NCBI RefSeq assembly: GCF_000764655.1 | Contig: NZ_JRGL01000122.1 | Coordinates: forward strand, 1-45,467 | Origin: Aeromonas aquatica | GTDB lineage: Bacteria > Pseudomonadota > Gammaproteobacteria > Enterobacterales > Aeromonadaceae | Length of the DNA: 45,467 nt | Direction: 5' to 3' | Part shown: positions 1-8,858 of the stretch, piece by piece | How the letters are laid out: each line of letters begins with the position of its first letter | Numbering within the stretch: the stretch's first letter is position 1 | Made by a program: the position numbers and the translations under genes | Notes under the pieces: model-generated | Databases searched by the model: none | Told to the model about the DNA's origin: nothing | What the model saw: the letters and a program-made list of their open reading frames with translations, nothing else

Positions 1-220
1 ATGATTAGACCACTACAATGAGGGCTGATCTGATAACTGAAATTTTGAAAGGGCGCTACGGCCTTGGTGCGCTGGCTGGCCTGCTCCACGGAAAATAGGT
101 TGTCTGTGAAGTGTGTCCGGTCACGCTTGGTACTGCTCTAGCAGCAGTGGACACGACAATAACCCGATCACCTAAACCTAGGTGGACACGATGTGGACAC
201 GTCGCCATGTTGGGGGGCCA
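1..220. other. Left-edge non-coding stretch, possible mobile-element relic
   Basis: No convincing gene is visible. The short string GTGGACACG occurs three times (near 148, 183 and 194), and an inverted GTGTCC lies near 113. A palindromic CACCTAAACCTAGGTG lies near 170-185. Such short repeats resemble decayed insertion-sequence ends, but I cannot name a family. The stretch lies on the 3' side of the tRNA-Leu gene, the side where islands that use tRNA genes as attachment sites insert. Confidence 0.3.
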
Positions 221-225
221 GAAAA

Positions 226-257
226 ACGTAAGGCCACCCGCTTGGGTGGCCTTACGT
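226..257 (-). terminator. Terminator of tRNA-Leu
   Basis: A perfect 14-bp inverted repeat (226-239 and 244-257, 4-nt loop) is followed on the minus strand by a T run (222-226 read as T). It sits 14 bp past the tRNA 3' end, as expected for a factor-independent terminator of a monocistronic tRNA. Confidence 0.85.
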
Positions 258-271
258 CATTGAATTCTAAA

Positions 272-356
272 TGGTGCCCGGGGTCGGACTCGAACCGACA
301 CGTCTTTCAACGGCGGATTTTGAATCCGCTGCGTCTACCGATTTCGCCACCCGGGC
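272..356 (-). tRNA. leuX: tRNA-Leu (anticodon CAA)
   Basis: This is an 85-nt class II tRNA with an encoded CCA end, a variable arm, the T-loop GGTTCGAGTCC and an anticodon stem-loop GGATT-CAA-AATCC, giving anticodon CAA (reads UUG). It closely resembles Escherichia coli leuX, which lies in the same neighbourhood as lptF/lptG and is a well-known island insertion site. A terminator follows directly and a strong promoter precedes it. Confidence 0.95.
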
Positions 357-367
357 AACTGCGAGGG

Positions 368-395
368 ATTATACGAATGGCGTTTGGGCATGCAA
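368..395 (-). promoter_or_regulatory. Promoter of tRNA-Leu
   Basis: On the minus strand a TTGCAT -35 (390-395) and a perfect TATAAT -10 (368-373) are separated by 16 bp. The -10 lies about 11 bp upstream of the tRNA 5' end. The following CCCTCGC is a GC-rich discriminator of the kind typical of stringently controlled stable-RNA promoters. Confidence 0.7.
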
Positions 396-499
396 GGTGT
401 TTTTCTTGCGCCGGCTCCCGTTTGCTCATTTATTCAACGCCTTGCCGATATTAAGCCAGTTACATAGAATGCCCGCATCATATTAATGGAATAAGTACC

Positions 500-1021
500 A
501 TGGCCAAGCGCAAGACTGTCTCCTCCCCCCAGACCCCTCCCCCGCAGCACCAGTATCCGTCAGCCGGCTTGCTGCGCCGCCTGGGCGCCCTGCTCTATGA
601 CTACCTGGTGGTCACCTCTTTGCTGATCATCGCGGGCTTCATCGGCATGGGTGTGGCTTACCTGCTACTGGCGACCGGCGTGGCGACCGTGCCCGAGGGC
701 AAGGATGCCTCCTGGCTGCTGACCAGCCCGCTCTACAGCGCCTGGCTCGCCGTCATCATCTGCGGTTTCTACACCTGGTTCTGGACCCGCGCCGGCCAGA
801 CTATCGGCATGCGCGCCTGGCGTCTGCGCATTCAGAATGCGGACGGCAGCAACATTCGCATCACCCAGGCCCTGATCCGGCTCGCCACCGCCGCCTTCGG
901 CCTCGGCAACCTGCTGTGCGTGTTCAACCGCGAGCGGCCCCGCGCCTTTCAGGACATCTGGGCCGAATGCGAGGTCGTGGTGCTCGGCAAGCAGGAAAAT
1001 CTGGAGCAGTTGAGCAAATAA
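500..1021 (+). CDS. RDD family membrane protein
   Basis: This 173-aa protein has a short proline-rich cytoplasmic N-terminus and three hydrophobic segments (about residues 30-60, 73-95 and a weaker one near 120-140). The RDD signature is visible as the RRLGALLYDY arginine/aspartate pair in the first segment and the late aspartate in AFQDIWAE. RDD proteins are integral inner-membrane proteins; a few have been linked to ion or proton exchange, but most have no known function. The ATG is chosen because it is the first in frame and precedes a basic stretch. It is transcribed towards lptG and shares a hairpin terminator region with it. The family call is firm, the function is open. Confidence 0.85.
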   Translation: MAKRKTVSSPQTPPPQHQYPSAGLLRRLGALLYDYLVVTSLLIIAGFIGMGVAYLLLATGVATVPEGKDASWLLTSPLYSAWLAVIICGFYTWFWTRAGQTIGMRAWRLRIQNADGSNIRITQALIRLATAAFGLGNLLCVFNRERPRAFQDIWAECEVVVLGKQENLEQLSK

Positions 1022-1043
1022 TCCAAGCCGCCGGAAAAACAGA

Positions 1044-1063
1044 AGGGCACCTCAGGGTGCCCT
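1044..1063. terminator. Hairpin between RDD gene and lptG end
   Basis: AGGGCACC and GGTGCCCT form an 8-bp stem with a 4-nt loop, followed by TTGTGTTT on the plus strand. It lies 23 bp past the RDD stop codon and probably ends that transcript. It may also act on the opposing lptF-lptG transcript. Confidence 0.6.
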
Positions 1064-1081
1064 TTGTGTTTCGGTATCCGG

Positions 1082-1150
1082 CTACTGTTTTCGGCTCAGA
1101 ATATAGAAGGAGATGCCGCCAAACAGCAGGCTGGGCGCGATGGCCGCCAG
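1082..1150 (-). pseudogene. Extra copy of the lptG 3' end (22 codons plus stop)
   Basis: This 69-bp stretch encodes, on the minus strand, the same final 22 residues as LptG (starting LAAIAP, ending LSRKQ and a TAG stop). It lies 107 bp beyond the corresponding end of the real lptG. The two copies differ at six positions, all third-codon positions, and every change is synonymous. Similarity extends weakly for about 20 bp upstream but out of frame. It cannot be a gene by itself. The pattern points to a piece of a diverged but functional lptG allele rather than a decaying local duplication. Confidence 0.85.
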
Positions 1151-1188
1151 CATAAGATGGCGCCACCGCATTCCCGGGCATCAAATCA

Positions 1189-2259
1189 CTACTGCTTGCG
1201 GCTCAGGATATAGAAGGAAATACCGCCAAACAGCAGGCTTGGCGCGATGGCCGCCAGAATCGGTGGCACCGCATACACCAGGCTGACCGGGCCGAACACC
1301 CGATCGCTCACATAGACCGCAAAGCCGGTCATGATCCCCATCAGCATGCGGGCCCCCATGCTCACCGAGCGCAGCGGACCGAAGATGAAGGAGGAGGCCA
1401 GCAGTATCATGGCCACCACAGAGAGCGGCGACAGCAGCTTGCGCCACATCTCCAGCTTGTAGCGACCGGCATCCTGCTTGTTGGCATCCAGATAGCCGAT
1501 GTAGTCCCGCAGGCCCGAGATGGGCAGGTTCTCGGGATCGATGCTGACCACCCCAAGCTGCTTGGGCGTCAGCTCAGATTGCCACTCCAGCTGGGCATGC
1601 TGTTCATCCAGGATCTGCTTGGGATCGTCGAAACGGGTGATGTGCACCTGTTTGAGCAACCAGTGATGCTGCTCGAACACCCCCTCCTGCGCCTGGACCA
1701 CATCGATCAAGGCTCGGGACGGTGTGAACCGGTAGAGGGTGATCCCGGTGAGGGCGCCGTCGTTGCGCACCCCGTTGATGTTGACGAAGTTATTGCCATC
1801 CCGGGCCCAGACACCGTAGGCCGAGACGGTCAGCCGTCCTTCCGACATGGCGCCCGCCTTGATGTCATCGGCCATGCGCTTGGCAATGGGCGCCACGTAC
1901 TCCCCCATCAGTCCCACCAGCAACATCAGCGGGATCGCCGTCTTCAGCGCCGCCATGACGATGCTGATCTTGGAGCGGCCCGCCGCCTGCATCACCACCA
2001 GCTCGGAGCTGGTCGCCAACTGGCCGAGACCGATGAGTCCACCGAGCAACGCGGCGAGCGGGAAGAACAGCACCGCCTCTTTGGGCATGGAGAGCAGCAC
2101 GAAATAGAGGGCGTTGAGCATGTCGTAATTGCCTTCCCCCACCGCCTTGAGCTGCTCCACATACTTGATGAGCGCCGCCAGCCCGACCAGGGTCAGTTCA
2201 CACAGCAGGATCGACATGAAGATGACCCGGCCTATATATCTATCGAGAATGCCAAACAT
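1189..2259 (-). CDS. lptG: LPS export ABC transporter permease LptG
   Basis: LptG pairs with LptF as the inner-membrane permease of the LptB2FGC complex, which extracts lipopolysaccharide from the inner membrane and pushes it along the Lpt bridge. At 356 aa it has the usual length. Two hydrophobic segments at the N-terminus (residues 10-30 and about 55-75), one near 100-120, a long periplasmic beta-jellyroll-like region (about 130-265) and three C-terminal membrane segments fit the family. AGGAG precedes the ATG by 9 nt. It follows lptF after 25 bp, so the two form an operon. Its 3' end is partly repeated just downstream. Confidence 0.96.
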   Translation of the reverse strand: MFGILDRYIGRVIFMSILLCELTLVGLAALIKYVEQLKAVGEGNYDMLNALYFVLLSMPKEAVLFFPLAALLGGLIGLGQLATSSELVVMQAAGRSKISIVMAALKTAIPLMLLVGLMGEYVAPIAKRMADDIKAGAMSEGRLTVSAYGVWARDGNNFVNINGVRNDGALTGITLYRFTPSRALIDVVQAQEGVFEQHHWLLKQVHITRFDDPKQILDEQHAQLEWQSELTPKQLGVVSIDPENLPISGLRDYIGYLDANKQDAGRYKLEMWRKLLSPLSVVAMILLASSFIFGPLRSVSMGARMLMGIMTGFAVYVSDRVFGPVSLVYAVPPILAAIAPSLLFGGISFYILSRKQ

Positions 2260-2284
2260 CAGCGGAGGCTCCTATGTTGCAACA

Positions 2285-3394
2285 TCATGATGCTGATTTT
2301 CTCTGGAAGAAGTAGCCCTTCACCCCGTTCCACCAGCTGGTTCCCTGCAGGTTGAGCGGCAGGCCGATCAGCAGCAGATAGGTGAACGGCACCAGGAACA
2401 TGCCGGGCCAGTGGGGCAGGCGCCCGCTGTCGATGGCCGAACGGGAGGCACTGAGCAACAGGAAATAGGAGAGGTAGAGCAAGATCGCTGGCAGCAGCTT
2501 GGCGTAACGCCCCTGGCGCGGGTTGACACGGGCCAGCGGCACCACCAGGAAGGTGAGCACCAGAATGGAGAGCGGGAGCGACAGACGCCACTGCAACTCG
2601 GCCATCAGCTGGTTGTCCTGAGTACCCAGCAGCGCCACCGTCGGCTTGGCAGCCGCCTTGCGATTGGATCGCTCCATCTCCTGCTGGCGGATCACCAGGC
2701 TGTACTCGCTAAACTCCGAGACCTGGAACTGCTTGCCGGTGAACTGCCCCTCGTAGCGGGAGCCATCCTTCAGGGTCAGCCACTGCAGGCCATTGCTGTC
2801 GGCGGTTACCCGCCCCTCGTTGGCAACCACCACCGAGGGGGGCGAAGTGCCTTCGGCCCGCTGCAGCACGAAGATCTTCTGCAGCTCCGAGCCCTTGTCG
2901 TTCAGATCCTGGATGTAGGCGACCAGCCGGCCCTTGTCGAGCTCCATGAAGCGGCCCGCCTGCAGGAAGGAAATGCCCGGATCGGCCTTGAATTCATCGA
3001 TGACCTGATACTCGCGCTCCTTGGCCTGGGGGGCGACCCAGCCGGTGTTGAAGGCCGCCACGGCCGCGGTCAACAAGGCCAGCAGCATGGCGCTGCGCAT
3101 CACGAAGCGGTGACTGAAACCCACCGCGTGCATCACCGTCATCTCGCTTTCGGCGTACAAACGACCATGAGCAAACAGAATGGCTAAAAACAGACTGATA
3201 GGCAGCATCAACAGCGCCATATTGGGCAGGTTGAGCAACAGCAGGGTGGAAACCAGGCGCGTCGGCACCTCGCCATCGGCCGCATCACCGATGATCTGGA
3301 TAAATTGCTGGCTGACGAAGATGAGCAGCAGCACGAATAGCACTGCCAGCTGGGTTTTCAGGGTCTCCCTGAACAAATATCGGAAAACGATCAC
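2285..3394 (-). CDS. lptF: LPS export ABC transporter permease LptF
   Basis: LptF is the partner permease of LptG in lipopolysaccharide export. The roughly 370-aa protein has the YjgP/YjgQ permease layout: membrane segments near residues 15-35, 50-75 and 100-120, a periplasmic beta-rich middle, then three C-terminal segments containing VPLARVNPRQGR. I prefer the GTG at 3394: it gives MIVFRYLFRETLK, matching the E. coli start MIIIRYLVRETLK, and a GGGA lies 6 nt upstream. ATG (3400) and TTG (3406) starts are also in frame. It is divergent from pepA, the arrangement also found in E. coli. Confidence 0.94.
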   Translation of the reverse strand: MIVFRYLFRETLKTQLAVLFVLLLIFVSQQFIQIIGDAADGEVPTRLVSTLLLLNLPNMALLMLPISLFLAILFAHGRLYAESEMTVMHAVGFSHRFVMRSAMLLALLTAAVAAFNTGWVAPQAKEREYQVIDEFKADPGISFLQAGRFMELDKGRLVAYIQDLNDKGSELQKIFVLQRAEGTSPPSVVVANEGRVTADSNGLQWLTLKDGSRYEGQFTGKQFQVSEFSEYSLVIRQQEMERSNRKAAAKPTVALLGTQDNQLMAELQWRLSLPLSILVLTFLVVPLARVNPRQGRYAKLLPAILLYLSYFLLLSASRSAIDSGRLPHWPGMFLVPFTYLLLIGLPLNLQGTSWWNGVKGYFFQRKSAS

Positions 3395-3572
3395 AGTCAT
3401 TCCCAAGTAAACTTGTGTTTTTAGTCGAATGCCTGAAAAATAGGGCCCTATATTGGATTTTTACCAGTTTGAACTGCGGAGCCTGTGGCTGTTCGCTCCG
3501 CCTCTGATACCCCAACAAGCACCGCATTATTCAATAAAAGGTGCCTTTTGTCTTTAGGATGTAGGAGATTCC

Positions 3573-5084
3573 ATGGAGTTCAGTGTAAAGAGTGGCAGTC
3601 CTGAGAAGCAACGCAGCGCCTGCGTCGTCGTCGGCGTATTTGAGCCCCGTCGCCTCTCTCCGGTTGCCGAACAGCTGGACAAGATCAGCGACGGCTACCT
3701 CAGCTCGCTGCTGCGCCGCGGCGATCTGGAAGGCAAACCAGGCCAGATGCTGTTGCTGCATCAAGTACCGGGCGTGCTCAGCGAGCGCGTGCTGCTGGTC
3801 GGTTGCGGCAAGGAGCGGGAACTCGACGAACGCCAGTACAAGCAGATCATCAACAAGACCATCACCACCCTCAACGAGACCGGGTCCATGGAAGCCGTCT
3901 GCTTCCTGACCGAGCTGCACGTCAAGGGACGGGATACCTACTGGAAGGTGCGCCAGGCGGTGGAAACCACCAAGGCGGGCCTCTACAGCTTCGATCAGTT
4001 CAAGACCAACAAGGCCGAACCGCGCCGTCCGCTGCGCAAGCTGGTGTTCAACGTGCCGACCCGTCGGGAACTGGCCATTGGCGAACGCGCCATCACCCAC
4101 GGTCTGGCCGTGGCGAAAGGGGTGCGTATCTGCCGCGACGTGGCAAACATGCCGCCCAACGTCTGCAATCCGGCCTATCTCGCCTCCCAGGCCCGTCGTC
4201 TGGCGGATGCCTATGACAACATCACCACCAAGGTGATCGGCGAGCAGGAGATGGCCGAGCTCGGCATGAATTCCTACCTGGCGGTGGCCCGCGGCTCCGA
4301 CAACGAAGCCATGATGGCCATCATCGAGTACAAGGGCAACGGCGATGCCAAGCCCATAGTGCTGGTCGGCAAGGGGCTGACCTTCGACTCCGGCGGCATC
4401 TCCATCAAGCCGGCCGAAGGCATGGACGAGATGAAGTACGACATGGGCGGCGCGGCCTCCGTGCTCGGCACCATGCACGCCCTGGCCCAGTTGCAGCTGC
4501 CCATCAACGTCATCGGCGTGCTGGCCGGTTGCGAGAACATGCCGGGTGGCAACGCCTACCGCCCCGGTGACATCCTCACCACCATGTCCGGTCAGACCGT
4601 CGAGGTGCTCAACACCGACGCGGAAGGCCGCCTGGTATTGTGCGATGCCCTCACCTACGTGGATCGCTACGATCCCGAGACCGTCATCGACGTGGCGACT
4701 CTGACCGGGGCCTGCATCATCGCCCTGGGGCACCATACCTCGGGCCTGCTGGCGAACCACAACCCGCTGGCCCACGAGCTGCTGAATGCCTCAGAGCAGG
4801 CCGGCGATCGCGCCTGGCGCCTGCCGCTGTTCGACGAGTACCAGGAACAGCTGGAGAGCCCGTTCGCCGACATGGCCAACATCGGCGGTCGTCCGGCCGG
4901 AACCATCACCGCCGCCGCCTTCCTGTCGCGCTTCACCAAGAAGTACAACTGGGCCCACCTGGACATCGCCGGGACCGCCTGGAAGAGCGGCAAGGATAAG
5001 GGCTCCACCGGTCGCCCTGTGCCCCTGCTGACCCAGTTCCTGCTCAACCGGGCCGGCGTGGCGGACGTCGAAGACAAGGAATAA
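3573..5084 (+). CDS. pepA: Leucyl aminopeptidase PepA
   Basis: PepA is a hexameric cytosolic M17 aminopeptidase that removes N-terminal residues from peptides. In E. coli it also binds DNA in carAB control and in Xer site-specific recombination. The 503-aa length matches E. coli PepA. The N-terminal macro-like domain covers about residues 1-165 and the catalytic domain the rest. The metal-binding and catalytic stretch [14 protein letters not shown] and the family signature NTDAEGRL (from residue 347) are intact. TAGGAG lies 5 nt before the ATG. It is divergent from lptF and followed by a strong terminator. Confidence 0.97.
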   Translation: MEFSVKSGSPEKQRSACVVVGVFEPRRLSPVAEQLDKISDGYLSSLLRRGDLEGKPGQMLLLHQVPGVLSERVLLVGCGKERELDERQYKQIINKTITTLNETGSMEAVCFLTELHVKGRDTYWKVRQAVETTKAGLYSFDQFKTNKAEPRRPLRKLVFNVPTRRELAIGERAITHGLAVAKGVRICRDVANMPPNVCNPAYLASQARRLADAYDNITTKVIGEQEMAELGMNSYLAVARGSDNEAMMAIIEYKGNGDAKPIVLVGKGLTFDSGGISIKPAEGMDEMKYDMGGAASVLGTMHALAQLQLPINVIGVLAGCENMPGGNAYRPGDILTTMSGQTVEVLNTDAEGRLVLCDALTYVDRYDPETVIDVATLTGACIIALGHHTSGLLANHNPLAHELLNASEQAGDRAWRLPLFDEYQEQLESPFADMANIGGRPAGTITAAAFLSRFTKKYNWAHLDIAGTAWKSGKDKGSTGRPVPLLTQFLLNRAGVADVEDKE

Positions 5085-5121
5085 GCCTCCTCTTCGGATG
5101 CCCCGTCAGGAGAGTGGTATC

Positions 5122-5149
5122 ACAAGGAAGAGGCCCGCCTCTTCCTTGT
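5122..5149 (+). terminator. Terminator after pepA
   Basis: A perfect 12-bp stem (122-133 with 138-149 of this kilobase) with a CCCG loop is followed by TTCATTG. It separates pepA from holC, so holC probably has its own promoter or depends on read-through. Confidence 0.7.
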
Positions 5150-5239
5150 TTCATTGAGAGAATCCGGGAAGACCGTGCCAGGCACGGCTCCCCGCAGACG
5201 GCCAATCGCTGTCCGTCACAGCCAAACGGGACCAACCTG

Positions 5240-5695
5240 ATGAGCCAAGTGACCTTTTACCTGATGAGCGAGCAGGACGATCCGCAGGCCTCTGCGGTCG
5301 AGCGGCTCGCCTGCCAGTTGGCAGCCGACAGCTGGAGCGCGGGCCATATTTACCTGTACTGCGCCGACGAGGCCCAGGCGCTGCGCCTCGACGAACTGCT
5401 GTGGCAACTGCCAACCGATCGTTTCGTGCCGCACCAGTTGCAGGGCGAGACCGGCCAGGCGCCGGTGGAGATTGGCCATCAGCCACCGAAGCGGCGCTAT
5501 GCCCGCCTCATCAATCTGACCGAGCAGACACCTTTGTTTGCAGGACACTTCGCTCAAGTGGTAGATTTTGTCCCCACTGACGAAACGCAAAAGCAGCAAG
5601 CCCGCGAGCGCTACAAGCACTATCGCCAGGCAGGCCACACCCTCGACATGAGGGATCAGCCCGTCCTTGCCGCACCGGATCCGGCGCAGCCCTGA
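5240..5695 (+). CDS. holC: DNA polymerase III chi subunit HolC
   Basis: HolC (chi) bridges the clamp loader, through psi (HolD), to single-strand DNA-binding protein at the replication fork. The 151-aa product beginning MSQVTFYLM is close to the E. coli length of 147. The conserved fold is recognisable by the early strand TFYLM, the ACQLAA helix and the WQLPTDRFVPH segment. A longer in-frame reading back to 5114 would run through the pepA terminator, so I use the ATG at 5240. It sits 60 bp before valS, the same order as in E. coli. Confidence 0.93.
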   Translation: MSQVTFYLMSEQDDPQASAVERLACQLAADSWSAGHIYLYCADEAQALRLDELLWQLPTDRFVPHQLQGETGQAPVEIGHQPPKRRYARLINLTEQTPLFAGHFAQVVDFVPTDETQKQQARERYKHYRQAGHTLDMRDQPVLAAPDPAQP

Positions 5696-5755
5696 CTGCG
5701 TCCAGCACGATCCAGACCCATTCACACCAGAATCCATCCAGAATACGGCGAGACC

Positions 5756-8608
5756 ATGGAAAAGACCTTTAATCACAACGCCATCGAACAGGCGCTCTAT
5801 CAGCACTGGGAATCCCAGGGTTACTTCAAGCCCCACGGCGATACCAGCAAAGACTCCTTCTGCATCATGATCCCGCCGCCGAACGTCACCGGCAGCCTGC
5901 ACATGGGTCACGCCTTCCAGCAGACCCTGATGGACACCCTGATCCGCTACAACCGCATGCAGGGCAAGAACACCCTGTGGCAGGCAGGCTGTGACCACGC
6001 CGGCATCGCCACCCAGATGGTGGTGGAGCGCAAGATCGCCGCCGAAGAGGGCAAGACCCGTCACGACTACGGCCGTGATGCCTTCATCGACAAGATCTGG
6101 CAGTGGAAGGAAGAGTCCGGCGGCACCATCACCCGCCAGATGCGCCGCCTCGGCGACTCCGTGGACTGGGAGCGCGAGCGCTTCACCATGGATGAGGGTC
6201 TGTCTGAAGCCGTGCAGGAAGTGTTCGTGCGCCTGTACGAAGATGGCCTGATGTACCGTGGCAAGCGGCTGGTGAACTGGGATCCCAAGCTCAACACCGC
6301 CATCTCCGATCTGGAAGTGGAAAACCGCGAGATCAAGGGCCACATGTGGCACCTTCGCTACCCGCTGGCCAACGGCGCCAAGACCGCCGAAGGCCAGGAT
6401 CACCTGATCGTCGCCACCACCCGTCCCGAGACCATGCTGGGTGACACCGCCGTCGCCGTGAACCCGGAAGATCCACGCTACAAAGCGCTGATCGGCCAGC
6501 ACATCCTGCTGCCACTGGTGAACCGTCTGATCCCCATCGTCGCCGATGAACACGCCGACATGGAGAAGGGCACCGGCTGCGTGAAGATCACCCCGGCCCA
6601 CGACTTCAACGATAACGAAGTGGGCAAGCGCCACAACCTGCCGATGATCAACATCTTCACCCTGGACGCCCACGTGCGTGCCGAGGCCGAAGTGGTCGAC
6701 ACCAACGGCAACCCGAGCACCGCCTACGATGCGGCCCTGCCGAGCGAGTTCGCCGGGCTGGAGCGCTTCGCCGCCCGCAAGGCCATCCTGGCCAAGCTGG
6801 ACGAGCTGGGCCTCCTGGCCGAGACCAAGGATCACGTGCTGCAACAGCCCTACGGCGATCGTGGCGGCGTGCCCATCGAGCCCATGCTGACCGACCAGTG
6901 GTATGTGCGCGTGGCCCCCATGGCCAAGACCGCCATCGAGGCGGTGGAAGATGGCCGCATCCAGTTCGTGCCCAAGCAGTACGAGAACATGTACTTCTCC
7001 TGGATGCGCGACATTCAGGACTGGTGCGTCTCCCGTCAGCTGTGGTGGGGTCACCGCATCCCGGCCTGGTATGACGAAGCCGGCAAGGTCTACGTCGGTC
7101 GCGACGAGGCCGAGGTGCGCGCCAAGCACAACATTCCGTCCGTGACCGTACTGCGTCAGGACGAAGACGTGCTGGACACCTGGTTCAGCTCCGCCCTCTG
7201 GACCTTCTCCACCCTGGGCTGGCCGAACAACACCGAGGCGCTCAAGACCTTCCACCCGACCGACGTGCTGATGAGCGGCTTCGACATCATCTTCTTCTGG
7301 ATTGCCCGGATGATCATGATGACCATGCACTTCATCAAGGACGAGGACGGCCAGCCGCAGGTACCGTTCAAGACCGTCTACATCACCGGCCTCATCCGGG
7401 ATGAAGAGGGCCAGAAGATGTCCAAGTCCAAGGGCAACGTGCTGGACCCGCTCGACATGATCGACGGCATCTCCCTGCCGGATCTGCTGGAGAAGCGCAC
7501 CGGCAACATGATGCAGCCGCAGATGGCCGAGAAGATCGGCAAGCGCACCGCCAAGCAGTTCCCGGAAGGGATCGAGGCCCACGGCACCGACGCCCTGCGC
7601 TTCACCCTGGCGGCGCTGGCTTCGACCGGTCGTGACATCAACTGGGACATGAAGCGCCTGGATGGCTACAACAACTTCTGCAACAAGCTGTGGAACGCCT
7701 CCCGCTACGTGCTGATGAACACCGAAGAGCAGGATTGCGGCCTCAATGGCGGCGAGATGCAGTTCAGCCTGGCGGATCGCTGGATCCAGTCCCAGCTGCA
7801 GGTCGCCATCCGTGACTTCCGCACCGCCCTCGACACCTACCGCTTCGACATGGCGGCCGGCATCCTGTATGAATTTATCTGGAACCAGTTCTGCGACTGG
7901 TATCTGGAGCTGACCAAGCCAGTACTGGGTAAAGGCTCCGAGGCCGAGCAGCGCGCCACTCGTCACACCCTAGTGACTGTTCTCGAGACCCTGCTGCGCC
8001 TGGCGCATCCCATCATCCCCTTCATCACCGAGACCATCTGGAAGTCGGTGGCGCCGCTGACCGGTATCCATGCCGATACCATCATGCTGCAGCCCTTCCC
8101 CGAGTTCGACGGCGCCAAGCTGGACGAGACCGCCATGGCGGATCAGGAGTGGGTGAAGGAGTTCATCGTCGGCATCCGCAACATCCGCGCCGAGATGAAC
8201 GTCTCCCCGAGTGTCGGCCTGAACGTGCTGCTCAAATGCGACGCCAAGGACGCCCAGCGCGCCGGTGACAACGAGGCCTTCCTCAAGTCCCTCGCTCGCC
8301 TGGAATCCATTCGCGTGCTGGCGGACGGTGAAACCGCCCCCCTGTCGGTGAAGAAGCTGATCGGTGCCACCGAGCTGATGATCCCCATGGCGGGACTCAT
8401 CGACAAGGAGGCCGAGCTGGCCCGTCTGGCCAAGGAGGTGGCGAAGCTGGCCGGTGAGTGCGCCCGCATCGAAGGCAAGCTCGGCAACGAGGCCTTCGTG
8501 GCCAAGGCGCCGGACGCCGTCATCGCCAAGGAGCGCGAGAAACTGGAGGAGTACCGCCTCCAGCTGGCCAAGCTGGAAGCCCAGCAGGTCGAGATCGCCG
8601 CCCTGTAA
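5756..8608 (+). CDS. valS: Valyl-tRNA synthetase
   Basis: ValS charges tRNA-Val and edits mischarged threonine. The 950-aa length equals the family norm. The class I HIGH motif appears as HMGH at residues 49-52 in the context [13 protein letters not shown], and KMSKS lies at residues 554-558. The editing (CP1) domain lies between them, with [13 protein letters not shown]. The C-terminal coiled coil that contacts tRNA is visible as the Lys/Glu-rich heptads from about residue 885 on ([15 protein letters not shown]). A canonical terminator follows. Confidence 0.98.
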   Translation: MEKTFNHNAIEQALYQHWESQGYFKPHGDTSKDSFCIMIPPPNVTGSLHMGHAFQQTLMDTLIRYNRMQGKNTLWQAGCDHAGIATQMVVERKIAAEEGKTRHDYGRDAFIDKIWQWKEESGGTITRQMRRLGDSVDWERERFTMDEGLSEAVQEVFVRLYEDGLMYRGKRLVNWDPKLNTAISDLEVENREIKGHMWHLRYPLANGAKTAEGQDHLIVATTRPETMLGDTAVAVNPEDPRYKALIGQHILLPLVNRLIPIVADEHADMEKGTGCVKITPAHDFNDNEVGKRHNLPMINIFTLDAHVRAEAEVVDTNGNPSTAYDAALPSEFAGLERFAARKAILAKLDELGLLAETKDHVLQQPYGDRGGVPIEPMLTDQWYVRVAPMAKTAIEAVEDGRIQFVPKQYENMYFSWMRDIQDWCVSRQLWWGHRIPAWYDEAGKVYVGRDEAEVRAKHNIPSVTVLRQDEDVLDTWFSSALWTFSTLGWPNNTEALKTFHPTDVLMSGFDIIFFWIARMIMMTMHFIKDEDGQPQVPFKTVYITGLIRDEEGQKMSKSKGNVLDPLDMIDGISLPDLLEKRTGNMMQPQMAEKIGKRTAKQFPEGIEAHGTDALRFTLAALASTGRDINWDMKRLDGYNNFCNKLWNASRYVLMNTEEQDCGLNGGEMQFSLADRWIQSQLQVAIRDFRTALDTYRFDMAAGILYEFIWNQFCDWYLELTKPVLGKGSEAEQRATRHTLVTVLETLLRLAHPIIPFITETIWKSVAPLTGIHADTIMLQPFPEFDGAKLDETAMADQEWVKEFIVGIRNIRAEMNVSPSVGLNVLLKCDAKDAQRAGDNEAFLKSLARLESIRVLADGETAPLSVKKLIGATELMIPMAGLIDKEAELARLAKEVAKLAGECARIEGKLGNEAFVAKAPDAVIAKEREKLEEYRLQLAKLEAQQVEIAAL

Positions 8609-8627
8609 GCGACCCCGCTTCGCGACA

Positions 8628-8653
8628 AGCCCCCGTTTATCGGGGGCTTTTTA
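8628..8653 (+). terminator. Terminator after valS
   Basis: AGCCCCCG (8628-8635) pairs with CGGGGGCT (8641-8648) around a 5-nt loop, followed by TTTTTATTTT. This is a classic factor-independent terminator 20 bp past valS. Confidence 0.9.
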
Positions 8654-8858
8654 TTTTCTGGCATCAGAGGATCGGCATCAGGGGGTGTGGCACCCGTTGC
8701 CGGGATCGGGACCCGCCAGCGGCCGATGCCGTTTTTTCGCGCTTTTCTCCCCATCTAATTGAAAAATTCACGAACCAAATCACCCGCTTTCACAAGCGCA
8801 TCGCGTGCAAATTCATTACACTGCCAGCGATCTTTTCTATTCGGAGTGCTGCCCCAGT

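Noticed and set aside
5216..7966. 916-aa open frame antisense to valS
   Set aside because: It is a GC-rich shadow frame with low-complexity Val/His/Gly content and no family features; valS on the other strand is certain.
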